Of a DNA stretch of 9,711 nt, positions 1-6,616 are shown piece by piece. The notes under the pieces were generated by a model. That model did not search any database, was not told the origin of the DNA, and saw only the letters and a list, made by a program, of their open reading frames with translations. The translations under genes and the position numbers were made by a program. Origin of the DNA: SpSt-77 sp049972045 (GTDB lineage Bacteria; Chloroflexota; Anaerolineae; B4-G1; DUEL01); contig JBMFKS010000105.1 in assembly GCA_049972045.1 (NCBI GenBank), forward strand, positions 1-9,711, written 5' to 3'. Position 1 is the stretch's first letter; every line of letters begins with the position of its first letter.

Positions 1-535
1 CCAGATACAGAAGCGCCGCGTCATACATCACGTCCCCCACCCGGTGTACGCCCTCCGTGATCCCCTCCCGCCGCAGGTTCTCCACCGCGGTCTGTGTGGG
101 ACAGAAAAGGAGATCGGAGACGTGGTCAGTAAGCACCCGGTTGATTTCCTCGGGCATCCTACGATTGAAGCTTCGGAGGCCTGCCTCCACGTGGGCCACG
201 GGGATGTGGAGTTTCGCCGCCGCAAGAGCCCCCGCCAGAGTGGTGTTGGTGTCTCCGTAGACCATCACCAGGTCCGGCTTCTCCTTGAGGAGCACTTCCT
301 CAACGCGTTTCAGCATCTCGCCAGTCTGGTAGCCGTGGGTGCCGGAGCCCACGCCGAGATGGTAATCCGGGGCCTTTAGGCCCAGTTCGTCAAAGAACAC
401 CTGGGACATCTCGTAATTGTAATGCTGGCCGGTGTGGACGAGGATTTCCCCATAACCCGCTGCCTGCAACGCCCGGCTCACCGGCGCGGCCTTGATAAAT
501 TGGGGACGGGCCCCCACAACGGAAGCGATCCTCAT
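1..535 (-). CDS. wbpI: UDP-GlcNAc(3NAc)A 2-epimerase (WbpI/WecB family), 3' end outside window
   Basis: Only the first 178 residues are present; the gene continues past the left edge. The N-terminus reads MRIASVVGARPQFIKAAP, the nucleotide-sugar 2-epimerase signature in its WbpI-like form (GARPQFIKA) rather than the GTRPEAIK form typical of WecB. Further family motifs are HTGQHY (34-39), YGDTNTTLAG (93-102), HVEAGLRS (115-122) and PEEINR (128-133). Asp95, Glu117 and the Glu129/130 pair fall where WecB-family catalytic acids lie. The enzyme inverts C2 of a UDP-HexNAc sugar. Here the likely reaction is UDP-GlcNAc(3NAc)A to UDP-Man(2NAc3NAc)A, the last step of the pathway built by the four genes transcribed before it. 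Its ATG overlaps the wbpA stop as ATGA, with a GGAGAGG ribosome site just upstream, so translation is probably coupled. Plain UDP-GlcNAc 2-epimerase activity (WecB) is the alternative. Confidence 0.92.
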   Translation of the reverse strand, partial: MRIASVVGARPQFIKAAPVSRALQAAGYGEILVHTGQHYNYEMSQVFFDELGLKAPDYHLGVGSGTHGYQTGEMLKRVEEVLLKEKPDLVMVYGDTNTTLAGALAAAKLHIPVAHVEAGLRSFNRRMPEEINRVLTDHVSDLLFCPTQTAVENLRREGITEGVHRVGDVMYDAALLYL

Positions 536-1869
536 CGGCCCTCTCCTGCCCGTCCCAGGCCCCGATAGATAAATCCCCTGGCGCGGACGGCCTCCGGGTC
601 CAGCACGCGCCGTCCGTCCACCAGAACCGGCACGCGCAGGGCTTTCTTCAGCCCGTCCAGGTCCAGGGCCCGATACGCACGGTGGGCCACCATCACCACC
701 GCTGCGTCGCATCCCCGCGCACACGCGAGCACATCCCCGTCGTACTCGGCCACCCAGGGGTCGTGCACCACCACCTGTGCGCCCCGTTCCCGCAGCCACC
801 GCACCAGCGTCTCGGTGGGGCTGTTGCGGGTGTCGTCGCTCTCCTCCAGATAGGCATAACCCAGGACGGCCACCCGGGCTTCTCCGAGGGAGAGGCCCGC
901 TTCGGCCAGGGCATCCTCCAGCAATTCGGCCATATGAAGGGGCATAGAGTCGTTCACGGCACGGGCGGCAGGGATCAGCCGAAGGGCTACCCCCCTCTCC
1001 CGCGCGGCATAGGCCAGCAGCCAGGGGTCTTTGGGAATGCAGTGGCCCCCCACCCCGCTCCCCGGCAGGTGCATCTGCCGCTCCGGAACTTTGTTGACCA
1101 GTTCCCGCACTCTCCAGACATCACCTCCCACCGCCTCGCAGACGAGGGCCACCTCGTTGGCGAAGGCAATCTGCACGTCCCGGTAGGCGTTCTCCACGGT
1201 CTTGACCAGTTCCGCCGTCAGGCAGTCGGTCAGGTCCAGGTCGGCCCGGACAATGTGCCGGTAGAGGGCGGCCATCGCCTCCGCGGTCTCGGGGGTTATC
1301 CCCCCCACCACCCGGCCCATCTCCCGCAGGTTCTGCAGGAGCCGGCCGGGACGGACCCGCTCGGGGCAATGGCCCAGGTAGAACCCCTCTCCGCACCGCC
1401 TGCCGCTGGCCCTTTCCAGCAACGGGCGCACAACGTCCTGCATCGTGCGGGGGGCAATGGTGGATTCCACGATCACCAGCGCGCCCTCTTTTAGTACCGG
1501 CCCTAGGCTCTGCAGCGCGCGCCCCAGAGCCTCGTACCGGGGACGGCGGTCCTCGTCCACCGGGGTCTCCACACAGATCAGGAGGACATCCCGGTCCTTC
1601 AGATCGGCGTAATCCGTGCTCGCGCGCAGGCGACCGGCCCGCACCACCTCGGCCAACCGCTCCGCCAGGCCCGGCTCCTCACCCCCGATGGGAGAAAGGC
1701 CGGCATTGATCCGGGCCACCTTCTCGGCCTGGATCTCCACGCCCATCACATCAAAGCCCACCTCCGCGAAGGCTACCGCCACCGGCAGGCCCACGTAGCC
1801 CAGGCCGATCACCCCCAGGCGGGCCTCTTTTCCCTCAATCCGTCGCCGCAACCCGGTCAAATCGCTCAT
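532..1869 (-). CDS. wbpA: UDP-N-acetylglucosamine 6-dehydrogenase (WbpA; nucleotide-sugar dehydrogenase)
   Basis: This 445-residue protein has the three-part layout of UDP-sugar dehydrogenases: an N-terminal NAD-binding Rossmann domain with GLGYVGLP at 22-29, a central helical domain, and a C-terminal UDP-binding domain from about residue 330. Catalytic residues are visible: Cys277 in SGVGGHCIPKDPWLL (271-285), Lys223 and Asn227 in ELVKTVENAYR (220-230), and Glu170 in CPERVRPG. Family members oxidise C6 of a UDP-hexose to the carboxylate using two NAD+. With wbpB, wbpE, wbpD and wbpI as neighbours, the expected reaction is UDP-GlcNAc to UDP-GlcNAcA, which opens the pathway. The CPERV and GHCIPKDPWLL motifs look closer, from memory, to the WecC/archaeal UDP-ManNAc dehydrogenase branch than to Pseudomonas WbpA, so the substrate is not settled by sequence. 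Both ends overlap neighbours as ATGA. Confidence 0.9.
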   Translation of the reverse strand: MSDLTGLRRRIEGKEARLGVIGLGYVGLPVAVAFAEVGFDVMGVEIQAEKVARINAGLSPIGGEEPGLAERLAEVVRAGRLRASTDYADLKDRDVLLICVETPVDEDRRPRYEALGRALQSLGPVLKEGALVIVESTIAPRTMQDVVRPLLERASGRRCGEGFYLGHCPERVRPGRLLQNLREMGRVVGGITPETAEAMAALYRHIVRADLDLTDCLTAELVKTVENAYRDVQIAFANEVALVCEAVGGDVWRVRELVNKVPERQMHLPGSGVGGHCIPKDPWLLAYAARERGVALRLIPAARAVNDSMPLHMAELLEDALAEAGLSLGEARVAVLGYAYLEESDDTRNSPTETLVRWLRERGAQVVVHDPWVAEYDGDVLACARGCDAAVVMVAHRAYRALDLDGLKKALRVPVLVDGRRVLDPEAVRARGFIYRGLGRAGEGR

Positions 1870-2858
1870 AGATGGACAACCTTCTGCGTTTTACTGGCCT
1901 CCAGCAGAGCCAGCGCCAGGCGCAGGGCCTCCAGCCCATCCTCGCCGCTGACCGGAACGGGCCGGCCGTCCATCAGAGCCGAAACAAAGGCTTCCAGTTC
2001 CGCCCTCAGCGGCTCATACCGGCGAATAGGGTAACGGATCATGCATCCCTCGCTGACCCCCCTCAGGGTTTGAAGGGCCGGCCAGGAGAGGTCCGTCATC
2101 AGGCCATTTTCGTAGAAATAGAGGTCCTGGTTGAGGTCATCCACCCGAAACAGCCCGCGCTCCCCCAGCGCCAGCGTCTCACGGACTTTGGTGGGCGTCA
2201 GCCAGTTGATCTCTATCACACCCACCACCCCTCCCGGAAAACGGAGGATGCCCCACAGAAGGTCCTCGTGTTCGGTGTGGATCCGTTGCTCCGTCTCCGC
2301 GTAGATGCGGACGGGGTTGGCACTCAGCAAGAATCGCATCACATCCAGGTCGTGAGGGGCCAGGTCCACCACGACCCCCACATCCCGGATGCGGGCCGGG
2401 AAGGGTCCGATACGGCGACAGAAAATCTGGAACACGCGCCCCAGTTCGCCCGCTTCCAGCCGCTCCTTCAGCGCCTGCATCGCCGGGTTGAACCGCACCA
2501 CGTGCCCGACCATCAGTTGTCGGCCCAGTTCCCGGGCCCGGTCAATCAGCCGGCGGGCGCTTTCCAGCGTGGCGGCGATGGGTTTTTCTATCAGGACGTG
2601 CGCCCCAGCCTCCAGCGCGTCCAGGCCGACTGTCTCATGCAGAGCCGTCGGCACGGCCACGGAGACGGCATCGGGACGCTCCCGCTCCAGCATCTGCCGG
2701 TGGTCAGTATACGGACGGGCCCGATAGCGGGCCGCGACCGCCTCGGCCCGTTCGGCGTCCGCATCCACCACCGCCACCAGACTCACCCCCGGCAGTTCGC
2801 TGTAGATACGGGCATGGTTGGCGCCCATAGACCCCACACCGATGACGGCGACTCTCAT
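1866..2858 (-). CDS. wbpB: UDP-GlcNAcA 3-dehydrogenase, Gfo/Idh/MocA family (WbpB/WlbA)
   Basis: This is a 330-residue NAD(P)-dependent oxidoreductase. From the start chosen here it begins MRVAVIGVGSMGANHARIY, with the Rossmann GxGxxG at 7-12. It also has the family EKP motif (91-93, the catalytic-lysine region) and DLAPHDLD around 165-172, the usual D..xHD site. The frame extends upstream to a TTG at 2879, but the ATG at 2856-2858 is much better: it follows GAGGGG at normal spacing and gives the same 4-bp ATGA overlap with wbpE that every other junction in this operon has. Known WbpB/WlbA enzymes oxidise the C3 hydroxyl of UDP-GlcNAcA to a 3-keto sugar, passing it to the WbpE aminotransferase. 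Assignment to that reaction rests on the intact wbpD-E-B-A-I neighbourhood; by sequence alone the family is broad. Confidence 0.88.
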   Translation of the reverse strand: MRVAVIGVGSMGANHARIYSELPGVSLVAVVDADAERAEAVAARYRARPYTDHRQMLERERPDAVSVAVPTALHETVGLDALEAGAHVLIEKPIAATLESARRLIDRARELGRQLMVGHVVRFNPAMQALKERLEAGELGRVFQIFCRRIGPFPARIRDVGVVVDLAPHDLDVMRFLLSANPVRIYAETEQRIHTEHEDLLWGILRFPGGVVGVIEINWLTPTKVRETLALGERGLFRVDDLNQDLYFYENGLMTDLSWPALQTLRGVSEGCMIRYPIRRYEPLRAELEAFVSALMDGRPVPVSGEDGLEALRLALALLEASKTQKVVHL

Positions 2859-3943
2859 AGAAGCCCCTCGCGCTCGCAAAATTCATTCACCGCTGCCACA
2901 ATCGTCTCCAGGTCCGCGGGAGTGAGCCCAGGATGGATCGGTAAAGAGAGCACCTCTTCGGCCGCGCGCTCTGCTTCGGGCAGGTGGTCGTCGTAGCCCA
3001 ATTCTCTGTACAGGCGCTGCCGATGGACGGGTAGCGGATAATAGACCTCCGAACCGATCCCTCGCTCTTTCAGATAGACCATCAGGGCATCCCGTTTCCC
3101 ACCGGGCACCCGGATGGTATACTGGTGAAAGACATGGGTCCGGTCCGGGGGAACGACAGGAAGGACAACCCCTTTCAGATGCGCGCTCAGATACCGGGCA
3201 TTGGCCTGCCTGGCCCGGTTGAACCGCTCCAGTTTTCCCAACTGGGCCAGCCCGATGGCCGCGTGGACATCGCTCATCCGAAAATTGAACCCCAACTCAT
3301 CGTGGTAGTATCGCCGCCGCGCCCCGTGCTGGCGGATCACGCGACAACGTTCGGCGATCTCCGGATCATGGGTGGTAATCATCCCCCCCTCAACGGAGGT
3401 GATGTTTTTGGTGGGGTAAAAGGAAAACGCCCCGGTGCCAAAGGAGCCCACCTTCTGTCCTCTGTACTCCGCCCCGTGGGCCTGACAGGCGTCTTCTATC
3501 ACGACCAACTCGCGCTTCTGAGCGATCGCCATAATCGGCCCCATATCACAGGGAAGACCGTAGAGGTGAACGGGAATGATCGCCCTGGTACGGGGCGTGA
3601 TGGCAGCCTCCAAAAGGTCCGGGTTCAGGTTGAAGGTGTCCGGATCAATGTCCACAAAGACCGGGCGGGCGCCGACGTAGAGAACAGAATTCGCGGAGGC
3701 GATGAAGGTAAAAGAAGAGGTGATGACTTCATCTCCCGGGCCGATCCCGTGGGCCAGGAGGGCAATGTGAAGGGCGGTGGTGCCGGAGGAGGTCGCTACG
3801 GCATACCGGACGCCGCACATCCCGGCAAAGGCCTCCTCAAAGGCCCGGACTCTCGGGCCCTGGGCTAGTATACCGGATTCCAGCACCTCCAGGACAGCCT
3901 GTTTCTCCTCTTCCCCGATCAGGGGTTTCGCGATGGGGATCAT
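2855..3943 (-). CDS. wbpE: UDP-3-keto-GlcNAcA aminotransferase, DegT/DnrJ/EryC1 family (WbpE/WlbC)
   Basis: This 362-residue PLP-dependent sugar aminotransferase is full length for the family. Visible landmarks are the SSGTTALHIAL phosphate-binding segment (52-62), EVITSSFTFIASAN (72-85), Asp151 in VIEDACQAHGA (pairs with the pyridine nitrogen), and the Schiff-base Lys179 in FSFYPTKNITSVEGG (173-187). The FRMSD motif (221-225) and the YYPLPVH segment (301-307) are also typical. In the known pathway WbpE transfers an amino group from glutamate to the 3-keto sugar made by WbpB, giving UDP-GlcNAc3NA. The ATG is preceded by GGGAGG and overlaps the wbpD stop as ATGA; the stop overlaps the wbpB start the same way. 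DegT-family enzymes also act on 4-keto sugars, so C3 specificity is inferred from the neighbours. Confidence 0.92.
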   Translation of the reverse strand: MIPIAKPLIGEEEKQAVLEVLESGILAQGPRVRAFEEAFAGMCGVRYAVATSSGTTALHIALLAHGIGPGDEVITSSFTFIASANSVLYVGARPVFVDIDPDTFNLNPDLLEAAITPRTRAIIPVHLYGLPCDMGPIMAIAQKRELVVIEDACQAHGAEYRGQKVGSFGTGAFSFYPTKNITSVEGGMITTHDPEIAERCRVIRQHGARRRYYHDELGFNFRMSDVHAAIGLAQLGKLERFNRARQANARYLSAHLKGVVLPVVPPDRTHVFHQYTIRVPGGKRDALMVYLKERGIGSEVYYPLPVHRQRLYRELGYDDHLPEAERAAEEVLSLPIHPGLTPADLETIVAAVNEFCEREGLL

Positions 3944-4554
3944 TCAACCGCCTCCCAGTCTGAACGAGGGATGGTAACCTGAAGGCCGCACATTCCGCAA
4001 CGGACAAGCACTTGCCCCTCTACCTGCTCCGCCTTCTCAGCCGCAAGTTTTGCCCCACACGGGCACACGAACCCGTGCAGACGGGCGGGGTTCCCGTAGA
4101 CCAGCCCGTAGGAGGGGACATCCCGGGTGACCACGCTGCCGGCGCCGATCATCGCCCATTCGCCGATGGTCACCCCGCAGCGGATTGTGGAGTTGGCCCC
4201 GATGGAGGCCCCGCGCCGGACCCTGGTCTCCACCAGGGTCCAGTCATCGGCCGTTTTCAGGGTCCCGTCCGGATTCACCGCCCGCGGCAGGAGATCGTTG
4301 GTAAAACAGACGTGAGGCCCGATGAAAACTCCGTCTTCCACGGTCACGCCCCGATAAACGGAAACGTAATTCTGAATCTTCACGTTGTCCCCAACCACCA
4401 CGCCTGCATCAAGGTAGACTCCCTTGCCGATGATGCAGCGTTTTCCGATCCGCACCCCCTCTCGGACCTGCGCGTGGTGCCAGATAGAGGTCCCTTCCCC
4501 GATGATCGCATCGGGGGAGACCTCAGCCGTGGGGTGAATCCGAATGTTCATCAT
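3940..4554 (-). CDS. wbpD: UDP-GlcNAc3NA 3-N-acetyltransferase, left-handed beta-helix (WbpD/WlbB), with C-terminal zinc-ribbon-like tail
   Basis: This 204-residue acyltransferase has hexapeptide-repeat rungs from about residue 8 to 145 (for example IGKGVYLDAGVVVGDNVKIQ and IGANSTIRCGVTIG). The insertion FTNDLLPRAVNPDG (84-97) is characteristic of the WbpD/WlbB/WbbJ group, and NPARLHGF (155-162) ends the helix. Known homologues use acetyl-CoA to acetylate the 3-amino group of UDP-GlcNAc3NA, giving UDP-GlcNAc(3NAc)A. After the helix comes a tail with CPCG (164-167) and CGMCG (186-190), four cysteines spaced like a zinc ribbon; its role is unknown. It is the first gene of the wbp operon and its stop overlaps wbpE as ATGA. 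Two adjacent ATGs (4554 and 4551) follow GGAG; the second has slightly better spacing. No convincing promoter was seen in the 43 bases between the start and the nearest repeat. Confidence 0.9.
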   Translation of the reverse strand: MMNIRIHPTAEVSPDAIIGEGTSIWHHAQVREGVRIGKRCIIGKGVYLDAGVVVGDNVKIQNYVSVYRGVTVEDGVFIGPHVCFTNDLLPRAVNPDGTLKTADDWTLVETRVRRGASIGANSTIRCGVTIGEWAMIGAGSVVTRDVPSYGLVYGNPARLHGFVCPCGAKLAAEKAEQVEGQVLVRCGMCGLQVTIPRSDWEAVE

Positions 4555-4597
4555 CTCCGAGAACCCCGCCAGGCCTTTCCCCGATAGTGTTGATCCA

Positions 4598-4649
4598 AAC
4601 CACGGATTACACGGATTTCACGGATTTTTTAACTCATAAATCCGTGGTT
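4598..4649. repeat. Interspersed hairpin repeat, copy 1 (sub-type A)
   Basis: The outer arms AACCACGGATT and AATCCGTGGTT are perfect reverse complements. The left arm consists of three 9-nt units (CACGGATTA, CACGGATTT, CACGGATTT). The interior TTTTTTAACTCATAAATCCGT is shared with copy 2, as are the flanks TCCAAACCACGGAT and GGTTCCCTC. It lies 43 bases upstream of wbpD and 85 bases past the hicA stop. The bases between it and hicA (4650-4734) show no recognisable feature. Confidence 0.9.
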
Positions 4650-4734
4650 CCCTCCTGCACCGCTCTCTCATGGATCATCCTGGAAGCCCTCACGAAAGGC
4701 ACCCCATCTCCCAAACGATCAGGAGTCGGTCGGT

Positions 4735-4962
4735 TCACTTCAGCAACTCCAGCAACTCTTCGGGCGATAATTCCGCGTCCCTCAAAATCTTTCGCAACAA
4801 ACCCCGGCTCACATCCTGGCCCTGGTGTACAGGCACAGTCACGACACGCCCATCTGGGTGACGCAGGCGAATATGGCTGCCACGCTGCCTGACCATTTCA
4901 AAGCCGGCTTTCCGGAGAGCGCGGAGAACCTCTGAACCGCGCAGCACAGGCAGCCGGGTCAT
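4735..4962 (-). CDS. hicA: HicA-family mRNA interferase toxin
   Basis: This 75-residue protein has the whole HicA double-stranded-RNA-binding-like fold signature: KAGFEMVRQRGSHIRLRHP with catalytic His30 in the GSH motif, then VVTVPVH (40-46), and a C-terminal GLLRKILRDAELSPEELLELL helix region. HicA toxins bind and cleave mRNA when free of HicB. The start ATG overlaps the hicB stop as ATGA, so the antitoxin is translated first and toxin translation is probably coupled to it. The order hicB-hicA is the reverse of the hicA-hicB arrangement in E. coli. The length is normal for the family and the key residues are intact, so the toxin is likely functional. Confidence 0.93.
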   Translation of the reverse strand: MTRLPVLRGSEVLRALRKAGFEMVRQRGSHIRLRHPDGRVVTVPVHQGQDVSRGLLRKILRDAELSPEELLELLK

Positions 4963-5180
4963 TCCACAACCACCTTTTGCACCCCAACAAATTCCGGCAC
5001 AGGCTCAACCACTGCGCCCGATTCATCCTCTAATGCCAGCAGGATAACTTCACGAATGTTACTCATCAATTCATCCAAAGTTCTTCCCTGAGCATAACAT
5101 CCCCGCAATTGCGGAACCTCACCTACATAGTAACCATCCTCATCCCGTTCAATGATGACGTAGAAGTCTCGCCGTTTCAT
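4959..5180 (-). CDS. hicB: HicB-family antitoxin, short form without a visible DNA-binding domain
   Basis: This 73-residue protein is a single partial-RNase-H-like HicB domain: FYVIIERDEDGYYVGEVPQLRGCYAQGRTLDELMSNIREVI is the standard pattern (D-E-D-G-Y-Y, then P-x-L-x-G-C, then T-x-x-E-x-x-x-N-I). HicB binds and blocks HicA. Many HicB proteins carry an extra HTH or ribbon-helix-helix domain after this one and repress their own operon; here the protein stops about 20 residues after the core, so no DNA-binding part is present. The start has a very strong GGGGGAGG ribosome site. Base composition differs from the sugar genes: in 4981-5160 only 87 of 180 bases are G or C. Confidence 0.92.
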   Translation of the reverse strand: MKRRDFYVIIERDEDGYYVGEVPQLRGCYAQGRTLDELMSNIREVILLALEDESGAVVEPVPEFVGVQKVVVE

Positions 5181-5206
5181 CTTCTTCCTCCCCCACGAAA
5201 CTTGTC

Positions 5207-5223
5207 TCCACCGGCCGGATGGA
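5207..5223. promoter_or_regulatory. Imperfect palindrome upstream of hicBA, possible operator
   Basis: TCCA, CCGGCCGG, then A and TGGA form a palindrome centred on CCGGCCGG with one extra base in the right half. It lies 27 bases upstream of the hicB ATG, between copy 2 of the repeat and the ribosome site, where an operator would be expected. No -35/-10 pair was convincing here, and the HicB encoded next to it lacks a DNA-binding domain, so the role is speculative. Confidence 0.25.
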
Positions 5224-5232
5224 TTCTGTCCA

Positions 5233-5294
5233 AACCACGGATGACACGGATTTTTTTAACTCATAAATCCGTATAATCCGTGAAATCCGTGGTT
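5233..5294. repeat. Interspersed hairpin repeat, copy 2 (sub-type A)
   Basis: AACCACGGAT at the left pairs with ATCCGTGGTT at the right, with further 9-nt CCGTG-type units on the right arm. It shares the TTTTTTAACTCATAAATCCGT interior and both flanks with copy 1. It ends three bases before the stop codon of the TPR gene (5298-5300), and it lies upstream of hicB. Copies 1 and 2 flank hicBA in the same orientation. Confidence 0.9.
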
Positions 5295-5297
5295 CCC

Positions 5298-6563
5298 TCA
5301 CTCCCCCAGCGCCTGAATCTTCGCCTGGATCCCCTCATCCCCCGGCTTCCACTCCAGGGCCTGGCGGTAGGCCGCCAGAGCGCCTTCTCGGTCGCCGGAT
5401 TCGGCCAGCCAGTCGCCCAACTGCACGGCCCACTGCCAGGGCTGGCCCTGATGGAGGCCGATGGCGGTCTGCAGAGCGGAGATGGCCTCCCCCCGCCGTC
5501 CCTGGCGGTAGAGGCTCTGGGCCAGGTAGTAGGCGCTCCAGGGGTGCCGGGGGTTCATCTCCAGCGCCCGCTCCAGATAGGCCTGCGCCTCCCCGTCCTC
5601 CTCCCGCAGGTAGTGGGCATAGCCCAGCCAGTACTTCGGCTCGTACCGGTCCGGAGCCACCGCCTCGGCCCTGCGGTACCAGTCCAGCATCCCGTCATAG
5701 TCCTTCTGCGCCCGCCGCATGTGCCCCACGCTCAGGTAGGGCCAGAAGAGGTCGGGCCGGGCCTCCACCGCCTTCCGGTAGGCCGCCTCCGCCTGGGCCC
5801 ACTCCTTCAGCCGCTCCCAGGCCGCCCCCTCCCTCATCCGGAAGTCGTAGGGCGTCGGACTCCGGCGGGCGCCCTCCCCGTAGAAGAGCGCGGCCCGCTC
5901 CCAATCCTCGCCCAGTTCCGCCGCCCGGCCCAGCGCCCACCAGTGGTCAGGGTCCGAGGACGGTCGCGCTGCCGCCAGTTCCTCCCATACCCTCACCGCC
6001 GCATCCTTCCGCTCCAGCCGGAGGTAGAGGGACTCCAGTTTCCCGGCCCCCCGGCGGTCGGGATAGACGGCGAAAGCCAGAGAGGTCCACCGCAGCGCTT
6101 CTTCCCACCGCTCCGCGCTCCAGGCCCCGTCGCCCAGGTAGAGGAAGTACGATGCCACTCCCTCCGCCACGGCGGGGTCAGGGCGCAGGTTGCTTCCCCC
6201 GGCGGCCAGGTAGAGCACCCAGGCGGCCCTGTCCTGCGGGGCCAGGGAGAGGGCTTGCTCCCAATCCCGAACCGCCTCCTCACAGCGGCCGGCCAGCCAG
6301 GCGGCACGGCCCCGCAGGAGCCAGGCCCGCTCGTCCTGAGGGCTCAGGCGCAGCGCCCGCTCTATCCACCCCTCGGCGGGCAGGGAATCCCCACCCGCGC
6401 CGCAGGCCGGGAATCCCCCCTCCCCGGCGGCTCCCTGCCAGTGGGGACGCAGGAGGAGCGCGGCGCCGTTGTGGAGCGCGGCAGCGGCCAGGGCCCGGCC
6501 GTGAAGGGTCAGCAGCACCACGGCCAGCGCAGCGATGGAGAGTTTTTGAACCACGGATGGCAT
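5298..6563 (-). CDS. Membrane-anchored or secreted tetratricopeptide-repeat protein
   Basis: The protein has 421 residues from the ATG at 6563, or 428 from an in-frame GTG at 6584. After a short basic start comes one hydrophobic segment (LSIAALAVVLLTL and the Ala-rich stretch after it, about residues 8-38), a signal anchor or signal peptide. The rest is TPR-type helix pairs. Clear ones lie near 78-111, 208-236, 239-272, 274-305, 308-338, 340-370 and 378-408, with family consensus such as AEAAYRKAVEARPD, AQAYLERALEMNPRHP and ALAAYRQALEWKPGD. TPR arrays bind proteins, so it may be an exported scaffold for the polysaccharide machinery; its exact job is not recognisable. Both possible start codons lie inside a repeat copy, and the only other in-frame ATG is far downstream. 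The 3' end abuts another repeat copy. Confidence 0.85.
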   Translation of the reverse strand: MPSVVQKLSIAALAVVLLTLHGRALAAAALHNGAALLLRPHWQGAAGEGGFPACGAGGDSLPAEGWIERALRLSPQDERAWLLRGRAAWLAGRCEEAVRDWEQALSLAPQDRAAWVLYLAAGGSNLRPDPAVAEGVASYFLYLGDGAWSAERWEEALRWTSLAFAVYPDRRGAGKLESLYLRLERKDAAVRVWEELAAARPSSDPDHWWALGRAAELGEDWERAALFYGEGARRSPTPYDFRMREGAAWERLKEWAQAEAAYRKAVEARPDLFWPYLSVGHMRRAQKDYDGMLDWYRRAEAVAPDRYEPKYWLGYAHYLREEDGEAQAYLERALEMNPRHPWSAYYLAQSLYRQGRRGEAISALQTAIGLHQGQPWQWAVQLGDWLAESGDREGALAAYRQALEWKPGDEGIQAKIQALGE

Positions 6564-6616
6564 TGATTTCACTTCTTTAACCACAGATTACACGGGAATC
6601 CGTGAAATCCGTGGTT
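6549..6616. repeat. Interspersed hairpin repeat, copy 3 (sub-type B), overlapping the TPR gene start
   Basis: AACCACGGAT at the left end pairs with ATCCGTGGTT at the right end. The interior TTTAACCACAGATT and the left flank GAGTTTTTGAACCACGGA (starting 6540) are shared with copy 5. The left 15 bases are coding sequence of the TPR gene (its Pro-Ser-Val-Val start from the ATG at 6563), and the alternative GTG start at 6584 is also inside. Confidence 0.88.

Noticed and set aside
682..1494. 270-residue plus-strand frame antisense to wbpA
   Set aside because: Its His/Gln/Gly/Pro-rich composition mirrors the dehydrogenase codons; no domain.
2859..2879. Longer wbpB start at TTG 2879
   Set aside because: The ATG at 2858 has a ribosome site, begins directly at the Rossmann strand and matches the ATGA overlaps of the other junctions.
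1872..2996. 374-residue open frame on the plus strand antisense to wbpB and wbpE
   Set aside because: It is a GC-rich shadow of real genes with no recognisable domain; the minus-strand frames there are clear enzymes.
4598..4649. Standard rho-independent terminator at repeat copy 1
   Set aside because: The hairpin is AT-interrupted and is not followed by a T-run on the minus strand; termination remains possible but unsupported.
5280..6566. 428-residue plus-strand frame antisense to the TPR gene
   Set aside because: Its Pro/Gly/Arg-rich content is the antisense of TPR codons, with no family pattern.
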